Notes under the pieces: model-generated
The model's database searches: none
What the model was told of the DNA's origin: nothing
The model's input: the letters and a program-made list of their open reading frames with translations, nothing else
In this document: in pieces, positions 44,529 through 54,939 of the stretch
How the letters are laid out: each line of letters opens with the position of its first letter
How positions within the stretch are numbered: position 1 is the stretch's first letter
Assembly (NCBI GenBank): GCA_029204225.1
Contig: CM055096.1
Coordinates: forward strand, 35,896,611-35,960,610
Direction of reading: 5' to 3'
Source of the DNA: Diphasiastrum complanatum
Lineage: Eukaryota > Streptophyta > Lycopodiopsida > Lycopodiales > Lycopodiaceae
Length of the DNA stretch: 64,000 bases
Translations under genes and position numbers: made by a program

Positions 44529-45812
44529 TCGGCTTGATCTTCTGGGAGGATTCGACTGATGAACTGCTCTTGGGACTTGTTGTTGAGTAGCAGCAACATC
44601 TTCATCTGACTCGCTATCTCGAAGTGGGTCGACAATATATCCCCCTGAGCCAGAAGCTCAGACTATCGTGCCAACGACAGGTGATGAAGGTTCTTCTTAA
44701 GCAACATCCTTGTCTTTGAGGTCGACGAACTGAACCTCGATAAAGATTGTATCCTGGCTATACAAGATTTGTTGGGTATCAGGATCGTACAGCTTGTAAG
44801 TGTTATCAGACAAAGTATATCCGATCAGGATGGTCTTGAGACCTTGGAAGTCCAATTTCTTCCTTGTGTCCTTTGGGATCTACGCGTAGGCAATGCACCC
44901 AAACACTCTTAGATTCTTCAAAGAATTTTTAGAGCCTGTCCACACCTCATGGGGTGTCTTGTCTGAGAGGGCCTTGGTCGAACATCTGTTCTGAACATAA
45001 GCTGCAGTGGAGACAGCTTCAGCCCAGAATCTCTTGGGCAACGATGCATGCGATAGCATACATTTAGCAGATTTGACCAGAGTATGGTTCTTCCTCTCAG
45101 CTAAGCCATTAGACTGAGGACTGTAAGGAGTGATGAATTGTTGTTCAATGCCTTGGCTTTGGTAGTACTCCTTAAACTCGACAAAGATATATTCTCCACC
45201 GTTGTCTGACCTTAGGGCCTTGATCGTCCTTCCAGACTCCTTTTTTGCATGCTCCTTGAAGATTCTGAAGCAGTTGAAGGCTTCTGATTTCTTCTTTATG
45301 AAGTACACCATAGTCCTTCTGGAGAATTTGTCAATAAAGGTTATAAAATACTTGGTGTCCTTCAGTGAAGGATTTTTCATCGGGCCACAAATATCTGAAT
45401 GTACAACATCTAGCAATCCTCTAGCAACATGCTGATGGCTTGATGGTTTCCTAGTCTGTTTACCAACTAGACAGTCTTGACAGACAGGTAACTTGACCCT
45501 TTTGTGAGGATAGTCGAGATCAAGAATAATGGATTGTCTAGACATTCGTTGTACAACAACATGATTTAAATGACCAAGTCTATAATGCCAAAGTAAACCT
45601 TTATTTGAATGAATTGAAGTACTGAGAGCCTGAGTAGAGGCAGAAAAACAATGACTCAACTTATACAAGTATCCATGCCTCTTTCCGAGTGCTAGGATCT
45701 TGTCTGTCCTATCAACTACTTTACACTGATCACATTCGAACTCTACTCTATGTCCTAGATCTGTGATTCTGCTTACAGAGAGCAAATTCGTAGATAACTT
45801 TGGTACGTACAT
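44529..45812 (-). pseudogene. Element H integrase and linker
   Basis: Minus strand: YVPKLSTNLLSVSRITDLGH (pre-integrase), WHYRLGHLNHVVVQRMSRQS, CQDCLVGKQTRKPS, HSDICGPMKNPSLK, ALRSDNGGEYIFVEFKEY, SPQSNGLAERKNHTLVKSAK, RFWAEAVSTAAYVQNRCSTK and LRVFGCIAYA. The catalytic D, D and E are all present and open over 310 residues. The linker at 44529-44879 has stops. Confidence 0.87.
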
Positions 45813-46904
45813 GACTTTAAAGAGTAGCTTAGACTGATCATTTGCATAAAAATAATCTTACAGTGCCTTCACCTTTAATCGCTTTGTGCTATTATCGCCA
45901 AGGTGAACAAATTTCTGAGTACTGTAAGGTGTATAGGACTCGAAACAGCCAATGAGACTAGTCATGTGCTGAGTGGCTCTGGAATCTAGGAACCAAGAAC
46001 TGTCGTCAGATGCTCCTTGATGGTTGGTCATGAAGGCATCATGATCCGCTTCCTGAATAGGCTGTGGAGCTTCTGCAGCTGCATTTGCCACTTGATTCGA
46101 CTGCCCTTTGTTGTTGTTCTTCACTTGAAGTATTCGGCAGTCTTGTATTTCGTGGTTGTTTCGTTTGCAATATCTATAGAACAGCTTCTTCTTTGTCTAC
46201 AGATTCGACTATTTCTTATGCTGAGCTGGTTTCTGGTCTGGCTTTGATTGCTTCGGGCCTTTTTTCTTCTTCTGATTTGTCGTGCTCTTGTTGGTGTACA
46301 AGGCGTGAGAATCAGCTGAGGAACTCAAGGTTTCGTTCCTTCGCGTGTCTTCCTGCAACAACATAGCAATGACTCTCGAAAGAGTCAATTCTGGATGAGT
46401 CGTGATGATCATCACCCAACCGTCGTAAGAACTTGGCAAGCTTGTAAGCAATTGCATCAGTGTGTCTTGATCGTCTATGACAGATCCGACAGCGGCCATT
46501 TGTCTTAGCAGGTTCTTGAATTGATTAATGTGATTCTGTAGAGAATCACCATTCATCATCTTGAGGAAGTAGAATTTCTTCCTGAGATGTAGCTTGGAAG
46601 CTATATCTCGCACTTTGTATAGTGTGCTCAAGATGTCTCAGACTTCTTTCGATGTCTGAGCCTCGGATACATGGCCGATCTGGGTATCCGTGATATTGGG
46701 GATGATCAGCGCAAAAGCTTTTCCATCCTTCAGCTTCCATCTGGCGATTGTCACGTCATCCGCTTCGGGTTTCCCTTCTGCACCTGTAACAACGTCGTAT
46801 AATTCTTTTGTCATTAGCACAATTTTCATCTTAAATTTCCACAGATGGTAATTGGCTCCATCAAGCTTGTCCATAATAGGACTGGCTTTCTCTTGGGAAT
46901 CCAT
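45813..46904 (-). pseudogene. Element H gag, zinc knuckle and protease
   Basis: The start is at ATG 46904 (MDSQEKASPIMDKLDGANYH, LWKFKMKIVLMTKELYDVVT). A stop near 46637 and a restart give LYKVRDIASKLHLRKKFYFL, LMQLLTSLPSSYDGWVMIIT and SRVIAMLLQEDTRRNET. The knuckle reads YRYCKRNNHEIQDC, with the first Cys as Tyr. The protease is SWFLDSRATQHMTS, with the Gly of DSG changed to Arg, which should abolish activity. Confidence 0.85.
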
Positions 46905-46955
46905 GTGGAAGAGTTAGTCTAAGTGATAGGAGAAACTATCAGTGAATGATATCAT

Positions 46956-48689
46956 CTTCACATTTGATGAGGTTCAATGTCTTTGGCATCTCTGGTATCT
47001 CTTCACTATGATCCAATTCGGCCATTTTTTTGCAAATTTTGATTTTCTCTGTTAGAATGTCGGATGTAAGGTGGTCGGATGTAACATCGGCTTTGTCGGA
47101 TGTAATGTCGGATGCAAACTTGTCATTCCCGATGTAGAAACAAAAATGTCTGTCAGGTGTAAAGAAACGTGACTTGTTGGATGCAAGTGTATATGCAGTG
47201 TCGGATGTAGGTCGGTTGTAAAGTCATCGGCTGCAAAACTCTTCGAAAGCAAATGGTCGAGTGTGTTTTGGATGCAGTGTCAGGTGCAAGTTTGATTCAG
47301 GATGTCGAAGCAGATGCAAGGTTGGATATGCACTATAGATACAATTGGTCGGATGTAGACAGGTAAGGTAGGAAAAAAAGGTAAGGTAGGATGTAAAAGT
47401 TGGTCAGATGAAAAGTGAAGGTAAAGTATGATGTAAAACGTGGTATTAATCTGGCAAAAACTTTAATGAAACTAGAAACAGTGTGAAGTGGGTGGTAAAT
47501 GCACAAAAGTTAGATTTTTTGAGAAAAAGTTGAAACTTTGTAGGTTTTGTGCCATGTGGATGGATGGGAGTGTGGTAGCTATGGAGCGTAGAATATATGA
47601 TAGAATGATCAATGGTGGTCAGTTGCATGAAAAATCGCTAGAATCGGATCACTGAGAGCAAAGATCGCCAGAAAGTTTGCCACTCAGACATGAACGCTCT
47701 TAAAAAGTGTGAAGTGAAAACGCCTTGTGCGTCCGATGTATTTATAAAAAAATACAGGTCTGTAAAAATTACAGCAAATAAGGATCCTAAAACACTTGAA
47801 ATGAGGAGGGAAACAATAGATTATGATTTCATAAGATTAGCACAAGTTGAACCATCAAAATCCATCAAAAATCTATGCTTGAACCTCACTAAATGGCCCA
47901 AATCCTTGAAGAAGGCTTCACACGTGTGAAAGTACGGCCTCCCACAGTCTGAGTACTGTACACCAGACCTACATTCAATCCTATAATCATTAGTAATCAC
48001 AAGTACTCAAACAATTATGAACATAGAGAGCAATTGCACCATTATGAGAGAAAAATCATGAAATTGCTTGATTGATTTTGGTGAGATATCATCACCTATA
48101 TATACATGATCCATCACGGTTTTGGGCAGGTATGAGTAGCCCTAAACCTATCCCTAATGCTAATTTTGGTGGATCTTTCATCCCTACCAAGTTAGGGTTG
48201 GAATCTTGGAGATCCCTCAACAATGCAAAAATTACCAAAAATAGCTCCTATTTTTTCTCGTCGAATTTGAACGTTGGATGCAGGTTATCATGAAAACATT
48301 GTCGGATGTAAAGTTATTTTGTCGGATGCAATCGGATGTAGTCATCAAACATACCGTTGGATGTGACGTCAGCTATGGTATCGAATATAGGTTGTCGGAT
48401 GTGATGTTGGATGTGCTTTTGAACCTATTGTCGGTTGTACTTGTCGTATATAAAACTTGGAGTATTTTTTGAATTTTGTTGTATTCAGGGAAAAACTTGG
48501 ATAGATATATACATAGAAAAACACTGTAAAAAAAGTAATTGAGGATATAATATACAGGATGGTGGATTAGGTAAAAACTTGAAAGTAAAAACTGACAAAA
48601 ATGGAAGGTAAAAATATCCCATAAGTACATTTTACACAAGACTTACCGTAAAGGTATCCTCATAGTACTTTTGTAATCGGCTACCATTT
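46956..48689. other. Gene-free interval with short GTCGGATGTA-like repeats
   Basis: No gene is recognised. Two repeat clusters (separate entry) bracket 47421-48259. That middle part contains a 14-bp palindrome TTCACACGTGTGAA at 47917-47930 and a TATA-like CCTATATATACATG near 48096, so an LTR-like or promoter-like element may be present. Confidence 0.4.
47055..48445 (+). repeat. Two clusters of degenerate GTCGGATGTA repeats
   Basis: The word (G)T(C/T)GGATG(T/C)A occurs about nine times at 47055-47360 and about eight times at 48265-48440, all on the plus strand, with irregular spacing of 13 to 90 bp. Examples: GTCGGATGTAAGG at 47058, TCGGATGTAATGTCGGATGC near 47097, TCGGATGCAATCGGATGTAG near 48322. 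The 850 bp between clusters lacks it. Confidence 0.65.
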
Positions 48690-49076
48690 ACCACTGTATC
48701 TAGGAGTATGCCTCATCTACAGAATCTGAATACATTGCAGTCTCTCAAGCTACTAAAGATACAATTTGGTTGAGAAATTTATTGTCTGGTATTGGTCTCA
48801 GACAATCTACTCCAACAATGATTCAATGCAACAATCAGAGTGATATTGCATAATCGATCAGTCCTAGATTTCACTCTAGGAACAAGCACATCGAGATTAA
48901 GTACCACTATATCAGGAGCAATATACTCAACAAGGAGGTAAGTCTGAAATTTTGCAGAATCCAGTACATGGTAGCTAATATATTTACAATAGAGTTAAAT
49001 CAGGAAGCACACAAGAATTTTTGTTCTATCTTGAATTTGAAAATCAAGGCGTTCAAGGATCCAGATTAAGGGGGGG
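48690..49076 (+). pseudogene. Element M: RNase H C-terminal part
   Basis: Plus strand: STESEYIAVSQATKDTIWLR, NLLSGIGLRQSTPTMIQCNN, a stop, RFHSRNKHIEIKYHYIRSNI, LNKEVSLKFC and LNLKIKAFKDPD ending at a stop. This is the end of RNase H in the H/J family. The polypurine tract (TTAAGGGGGGG) follows at once. Everything upstream is missing. Confidence 0.82.
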
Positions 49077-50051
49077 TGTTGGATTTATATCCTCTCCATC
49101 CCTATCTCTCTGCTAATCTAGATCCATTCACTAGCTATTGTAAATACTTTTACAGTCGCATACTATGCAGAAATACACTTGTTTTCTGACAATCTGCAGA
49201 ATTACAAATGAATCGGTGATAGTGTTCTAACGACTCAACCGACATTGACTATTTGGCCACCACTCGACTATTCGTCCATTATGTGTCACTATCAACTCTA
49301 AAAGACGACTCAAACAATCGGCGGGTCATCAGTACCTTCATTACGACCGGACAGAATCAAATATCATCTGAAGGCGACTGCCAACAACGCGTAGTGCCTT
49401 AATCCTAATTGTAAAGTACAGATTAACTATTTTTTTAATTAGTTAGCCATATATTTATAGCCAGGGACTTATCAGTTGGTTCGGCAGAGCTCTATAGACA
49501 AGAAGTTAAGCTCCATAGACATTGAATCAGCTCAATCGTGTACCAAGTCGATCATTCGAGCATCCGGAGCGCAATTGTTTTGTTCTTTCTCTCTGTTATT
49601 GCAGAGTATTGATCCAGGAAGAACGACTCTGTCTGCATTTAGACTGTGTTTTCTTCACGACTAAATAATCAATGTTCCAATAATCTAGGTCGTGTAAGTC
49701 GTCTTGAATGTTTATTTTTATTCATGTTTTGATCATTCCTTGCTACCAGATGAATTTGTTCATAGATTAAACTATTTTGTATGACTAATAGCATACGTCA
49801 ATTTGTCACTCTAGTCTCCGCACCTAATACGCTTCCGCAAAGCTAAATCTAAAACTAAGATAATTCGTGCATGGCTATGGAATCGATCGTGTCGATCCAG
49901 CGACTTCGAAGATGTGATCAAGTAGGGCAGACTTCAATTTGTCGAAGTCGGGGTCTGAATCCGATATACATAGTTGCATGCACCGACGATTCCACGCGCG
50001 CCCGCCGCTCTTCCCTTGCGTCGCGTTGTCGCGATATACCAAATCCCAACA
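49077..50051 (+). repeat. Element M 3' LTR, complete (975 bp)
   Basis: It begins TGTTGGATTTATATCC right after the G tract and ends AAATCCCAACA at 50051, giving terminal inverted repeats TGTTGG.ATTT. It has a TATA-like CATATATTTATAGCC near 49447. The target-site copy on the left cannot be tested because the 5' part of the element is gone. Confidence 0.75.
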
Positions 50052-51192
50052 TAAATTATCCTCAATGGTACTACTCTCACAAACAACTGCTTTCACATGA
50101 GAGCGGTTTCAAGTTTTCAAATCATGACTTGCCATGTGGTTGGAACGTTCAAGAAATGAGATGTGACGAAAGATATCTCATAAGTAAAATAGCCACCTAT
50201 ATGTTCTTATGAATTTGCCTTCCACAATTCAAACCATGATTTCTAGGCTCCATCTAGATCACTTGTATGACCTAAAATGTGAGAGCTTTGTGCTCATTGG
50301 CCTGATCCAAATGCATCTGAGTTCCTAGAGGCAATAGGGGTTGCCCTCCAAGGAGGAAGGCCCTTTTTCTACCCCTCCCATTCTCTATTTGTCTATTTGG
50401 GACAGGGGATCTGGAGCCAAAGGCTGAATTGCGATCCAAGCTTCAGCAGTGGATCGTCGCCGCTACTTACTTCGCATTTCAGCGTATCCGTATGTGCAGA
50501 GAGACTCTCTTGAGCTTAGAATGCTTCCATGGGGAGGAGTTACAATTCATCCGTCTGAGGTAGGAATGCTCTGGTCAGAGTTTTATTCCAGTTTATTCTG
50601 AAAAATCAGGACGGATATATGATGATGAATTTGGTTTCGAATCATCAATTTTAAAACGCCTTCGAATTGGAAAGTTATTTGTGCTTTGCTGGATGATATA
50701 TTGTTGTTGCCTTGGCATCTCCACATTTCATGACTGTTACTATATCGCAACTCTTTTTAGGCTGTAGACTGTCAAAAGGGAGCTGATTCGTCATTAGCAA
50801 ATGTTCTTTGCTTGTTTGTCTGCAAGCTGCGATGTAGAGATTCTTAATGGCAATCAATAGAAATCATAGATGCTGGGTCTCTTTGCGTGTCATACTTGGA
50901 CTATCTAAGTAGTGCAAGCTTTATTTTCAATGAAGCAGCCAGAAAGCCATGATGCTTGCTGTTTATTTGAAACCCTAGACGTGAGTTATTGACTTCATTT
51001 TTGTTCTTGATTTCTGAAGGGGTTACGATCGGACAAAGATGAAAAACAAGACCCCTACCTCTTGTACTTTTGCCAACGTCATCTTATTTATTCATTACTT
51101 TGAAAATTACGACCATTTAGCAAAGAGGTATTACTATGCTACATAAAGCGTAACTCAAGATTGCATTTGCTGGAAGTTTAGGGGTTCTTAAA
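50052..51192 (+). other. Upstream region of the PPR gene, possible 5' UTR exon
   Basis: No protein-coding gene is recognised. At 50400-50562 the DNA is less A/T-rich and ends in a good donor-like CATCCGTCTGAG|GTAGGAA. This might be a 5' UTR exon of the PPR gene, but no clear acceptor partner was identified. Confidence 0.35.
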
Positions 51193-53679
51193 ATGATGGT
51201 AACCTTGGAGATCAAATGTGCTCAAATTTGTTTCAAAGCTCTCTTAGTTTTGGGTTCCTCAGACTGCGGTTACAAGGTTATACTTTCTAATTGGAGCAGG
51301 GAAACCTTTCCCGTATCGGTTACACAAGCAAGATACATTGAAACCAAAGGAGTTTCTGATGCCACTGACATTGTGTATGGGTTTTGGAAAACGAAAAATA
51401 CTATGAAAGGTTGGGCAATTGGCAGGCAAGCACTCGCACAAACCTCTAGTGATGTGCTTTCTTTAGGTACAATCTTGGTCCACCAACAATCACGATTGAT
51501 CTCTTCACAACAGATTTTTTTGAAAGAAACTTCAAAAACTTTCAAGTCCACTCCAGAAGATGCCTCTACGTGGAATGCAATCATATCAATGCACAATAAG
51601 CACGGGCAATTTGAGAAGGCAATTCAGCTCTATCACCAAATGCGAGCATCAAGCTTTGGACCAGATGTTCACGTCTATATGGCAGTTCTCAAAGCGTGTG
51701 CCAGCTCTGGGAATTTGATTCAAGGCAGACTGATTCATATGGATATCTGTCATAGGGGGTTTGATTCGAACATGTTGCTTGGAAATAGCATCCTTGACAT
51801 GTATGGAAAATGTGGGAGACTAGATCAGGCAAAGATAGTTTTTTTGAACTTACCAAGGCGAGATGTGGCATCTTGGAATGTTTTAATTTCAGGCTGTATT
51901 TACAATGATGAGTGCCAGGAAGCTTTTCATTTATTTTACAAGATGCAAAAGGAAGGTTGCAATCCAGATAATGTCACTTATGCAATCATCCTAAAAGCAT
52001 GTGGAAAGGAAACAGCTTTGCATCAGGGCAAGCTTGTACATGTCCATCTGGTGGAAAGTGGATTGGATTGGGATACATTTCTCTGGAATAGTTTGATTGA
52101 TATGTATGTCAGATGTGGGAGCCTTGCGGATGCTTGCACTTTGTTCCACAAGCAAATGAGAAGAGATGTCGTTTCTTGGAACATAATGATCAAAGGATGG
52201 GCACAGCAGGGAGATATTGCTCAAGCACTTCTATATCTGTGGAAAATGAAGGAGGTAGATGGACTAAAGCCAGATAAGTTCACTTTTGGAAGCATTCTGA
52301 AAGGTTGTAGCGACATGGGGACCTTACAGGAGGGCAAGCTCATCCATGGAGCGCTTTTGGAGAGTCGGTTACAGTGGGATGCCTTCATTGGCAATACCCT
52401 TATTGACATGTATGTCAACTGTGGGAGCTTAGAAGATGCAAAAGCTGTGTTTATTTTGCTGCCAAGACCAGATGTTGTTTCCTGGAATACTTTGATTGCT
52501 GGTTGTACCAAATTTGGCCGTGGCGATGAAAGTCTGAAACTCTTTGCCCAAATGGAGAAGAGTGGCTTCAAACCAGACAAGATAACTTATATAAGCGTCC
52601 TGAAAGCATGCAGTAGTATACCAGATTTGATGCAGGGCAAGCTCATCCATGCTCACTTGATGCACGGGGGGCTACAATGGGATGTATTTGTTGGGAGCTC
52701 CTTAGTTGATATGTATGTAAAATGTGGGTCCCTCGATGAGGCACGCAAAGTCTTCAATAAGTTGCCGAAAAGAAATGTAGTGTTATGGAATGCAATGATT
52801 GCAGGATGCGTGCAGCATGGGCATTGTGAGGAAGCCCTTCAGCTTTTTGCTGAAATGAAAAGGAAAGGTTTGAAACCGAATGAACGCACATTTCCAAGTG
52901 TGCTAAAGGCTTGTGGCATGCTCAAAGATCTTAATCAGGGCAAGCTTCTACACTTTCAAGTAGCTAACAGTCAGCTGGAATGTGATGCATTTATAGGTAG
53001 CAGCCTTGTTGACATGTATGTTAAATGTGGGAGCTTAGCTGAAGCATGCATTGTGTTTGATAAATTGCAGCATCAAACTTTAGTGGTGTATAATGTGATG
53101 ATAGCAGGATATGCTCAACATGGACTAGGTGAAAAAGCTTTAAAACTTTTTAATAGCATGCGGCAGGAGGGCCTAAAACCGGACATTGTGACGTATGTGA
53201 GCGCCCTTAGGGCATGCAGTAGTAGAAAACTCCTTAATGAAGGAAAGCTAATTCATGCACAACTAATAGAATGTGGATTAGTAAGTGATCTTTGGGTGGG
53301 GAGCAGCTTAATTGACATGTATGCAAAATGTGGTAGTCTTGATAGCGCACGTAAAGTGTTCTACAATCTGCAGAAACAAGATGTGGTGTCTTGGACTGCC
53401 ATGATTGCAGGGTGTGCCCAGCATGGGTATGGCCAGGAAGCTCTCCACCTTTTAAAGAAAATGCAGAATGAGGGCCTGAAACCAGACCATGCCACTCTGG
53501 TTTGTGCTCTCTCTGCCTGCAGTCATGCAGGGTTGTTAAATGAAGGGTATCAATTATATGAACACCTGTGTGAAAGCTCTGGCTCCCACCAAATTGCGCA
53601 GTACTCTGTTTGCATGGTTGACCTTCTTGGTCGTGCTGGGAGTCTCTCTGATGTGAAAAATTCAATCAGAACATGTTAG
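51193..53679 (+). CDS. PLS-class pentatricopeptide repeat (PPR) protein, C-terminally truncated
   Basis: An intronless frame of 828 residues. After a unique N-terminal 115 residues come seven triplets of about 101 residues each. Their S-type starts are at residues near 122 (ASTWNAIISMHNKHG), 224 (DVASWNVLISG), 325 (DVVSWNIMIKG), 427, 529, 630 and 729 (DVVSWTAMIAG). Typical blocks such as GSSLVDMYVKCGSLDEARKV recur. PLS PPR proteins bind organelle RNA base by base and usually guide C-to-U editing. The frame stops just after MVDLLGRAGSLSDV; the next codons read YKPADASLGAC, the start of an E domain, before a second stop. The E and DYW regions are therefore lost. The N-terminal start is uncertain, and no clear transit peptide stands out. 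It may be a recent pseudogene or a short functional PLS protein. Confidence 0.88.
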   Translation: MMVTLEIKCAQICFKALLVLGSSDCGYKVILSNWSRETFPVSVTQARYIETKGVSDATDIVYGFWKTKNTMKGWAIGRQALAQTSSDVLSLGTILVHQQSRLISSQQIFLKETSKTFKSTPEDASTWNAIISMHNKHGQFEKAIQLYHQMRASSFGPDVHVYMAVLKACASSGNLIQGRLIHMDICHRGFDSNMLLGNSILDMYGKCGRLDQAKIVFLNLPRRDVASWNVLISGCIYNDECQEAFHLFYKMQKEGCNPDNVTYAIILKACGKETALHQGKLVHVHLVESGLDWDTFLWNSLIDMYVRCGSLADACTLFHKQMRRDVVSWNIMIKGWAQQGDIAQALLYLWKMKEVDGLKPDKFTFGSILKGCSDMGTLQEGKLIHGALLESRLQWDAFIGNTLIDMYVNCGSLEDAKAVFILLPRPDVVSWNTLIAGCTKFGRGDESLKLFAQMEKSGFKPDKITYISVLKACSSIPDLMQGKLIHAHLMHGGLQWDVFVGSSLVDMYVKCGSLDEARKVFNKLPKRNVVLWNAMIAGCVQHGHCEEALQLFAEMKRKGLKPNERTFPSVLKACGMLKDLNQGKLLHFQVANSQLECDAFIGSSLVDMYVKCGSLAEACIVFDKLQHQTLVVYNVMIAGYAQHGLGEKALKLFNSMRQEGLKPDIVTYVSALRACSSRKLLNEGKLIHAQLIECGLVSDLWVGSSLIDMYAKCGSLDSARKVFYNLQKQDVVSWTAMIAGCAQHGYGQEALHLLKKMQNEGLKPDHATLVCALSACSHAGLLNEGYQLYEHLCESSGSHQIAQYSVCMVDLLGRAGSLSDVKNSIRTC

Positions 53680-54141
53680 TACAAACCAGCTGATGCCTCA
53701 CTTGGGGCATGCTGAAAAATAGTGAGTGCTAGGAAGGATACTTCATTGGCGTGACTGCCTTATTGCAAACATGATTAGGCATATTATCACAGAAATCTTT
53801 GACGATCAAAATTTCAACTGGTGATGATTCCGCCTGCTTAAGTGACTTGCACGCTAATTCTCACTCATAAGTAGCTTAGCTATAAATGAGGTTGTAATAC
53901 AGACTGACATCAATCATTTGTCAAAATACGAGAATATCAGAGATGAACAATGCCTTCATGTAAATTCCTCTCTTGTTTTGCCAATCTTGTAAGTGGTTCT
54001 GGAGGCAGTAATATCTGGAGTATAAATTGACAATGTCTATCAATAAAGGGCCACAGCCACACAGCAAGTGTAAGATATCAAGTGATTGGAACTTCACATT
54101 CCTATTGTAGAGAGTAATCTTTTGTTGATAAGAATTCCGAA
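53680..54141 (+). other. PPR gene 3' region
   Basis: A remnant of the E domain (YKPADASLGAC then stop) runs to 53715. An AATAAA poly(A) signal sits at 54042-54047 in GTCTATCAATAAAGGGCC. No other gene is seen. Confidence 0.45.
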
Positions 54142-54939
54142 AGGTTAGGGTTAATATCTAGAAAACAAGCTTGAATTAAAGTGTGGGTTGGTAAGCATAT
54201 GCTTATATACGATGGGATTCCATTTCTCATTCATAGGTATTGGATTCCAGGTTTCAATCAATAGAGATTTAATTGGAAAATGATCATGTATGATGTTGCT
54301 AATATGAGGAGTTAAGACCAAGACAAGAGCAGTCAAGACCAAGGTAGCATCTTAGATAAGCTTCAACATTTATAAAGAGCTCACTAGTAATGGCCTCTGG
54401 TTGCATGCATACCTAGTTGTGAGTTGTGCCTTGAATGTCGACGATCATTTGACCTACTTTATGAAATAATAGATCTTGGTTTGAAGGGAGTTGTTAGACT
54501 CTCTTCTTACTGCAAACTTCCAGGTGCTGGTTAACCACAAGAGACCGAACATTTCATTTTCCACCGCGCTGTAGGACCTAATCCGTGTCCACCCACCATG
54601 CCCTGGCCTGTGACCGTATCAAGCTGGATCCGACCTCCATCCTAGACAACGTCTCATACCACTGCCTAGGCTCTCGGCCACCTCCTGCCTCAAGCTAGCA
54701 TACATCTTGGCCGTGCACACGCTCTCCATCCACCTTCTCCTAGGTAGATAGAATGGATAGCAAATGAGTCCTCCTCCCCTTGCATACCTCCAAGGAGAGA
54801 GACTCCAAGCCATGTGCACACTTAGATCATGACACGTGGCAACCATACAGGTTCACGAGTCATCGGTCAAGTCAGCAAGCCCAGTCATCGTCCAGTCTCA
54901 AGTCTAGGTTTGGGACCCAAGGGAGTTGGATCCCTAACA
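54142..54939 (-). repeat. Element N 3' LTR (about 800 bp)
   Basis: The minus-strand LTR begins TGTTAGGGATCCAACTCCC at 54939, immediately after a purine tract (AAGGAAGAGGGAA) behind the chromodomain. A minus-strand CTTTATAAATG near 54370 is TATA-like. The far end is placed near 54142 by the AGGTTAGGG motif, which mirrors the start; this border is approximate. Confidence 0.6.

Larger units (their letters stand above)
41754..46955 (-). mobile_element. Element H: most complete copia of the G/I/J/M family
   Basis: Minus strand from the right: 50 bp of leader shared with element G, gag ATG at 46904, gag, CCHC, protease, integrase, RT and RNase H. A seven-G tract follows, then a full 3' LTR (41754-42897). 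The 5' LTR and primer site are missing; at 46955 the leader joins unrelated DNA. Domains are all recognisable, but frames break at each domain border and the protease motif is mutated. Confidence 0.87.

Noticed and set aside
51259-53665. Antisense frames opposite the PPR gene
   Set aside because: They are short, lack family motifs and mirror the repeat period of the sense gene.
54135-54155. Interstitial telomere repeat (GGTTAGGGTTA)
   Set aside because: There is only one and a half units, at the probable LTR border of element N; it is too short to be telomeric.
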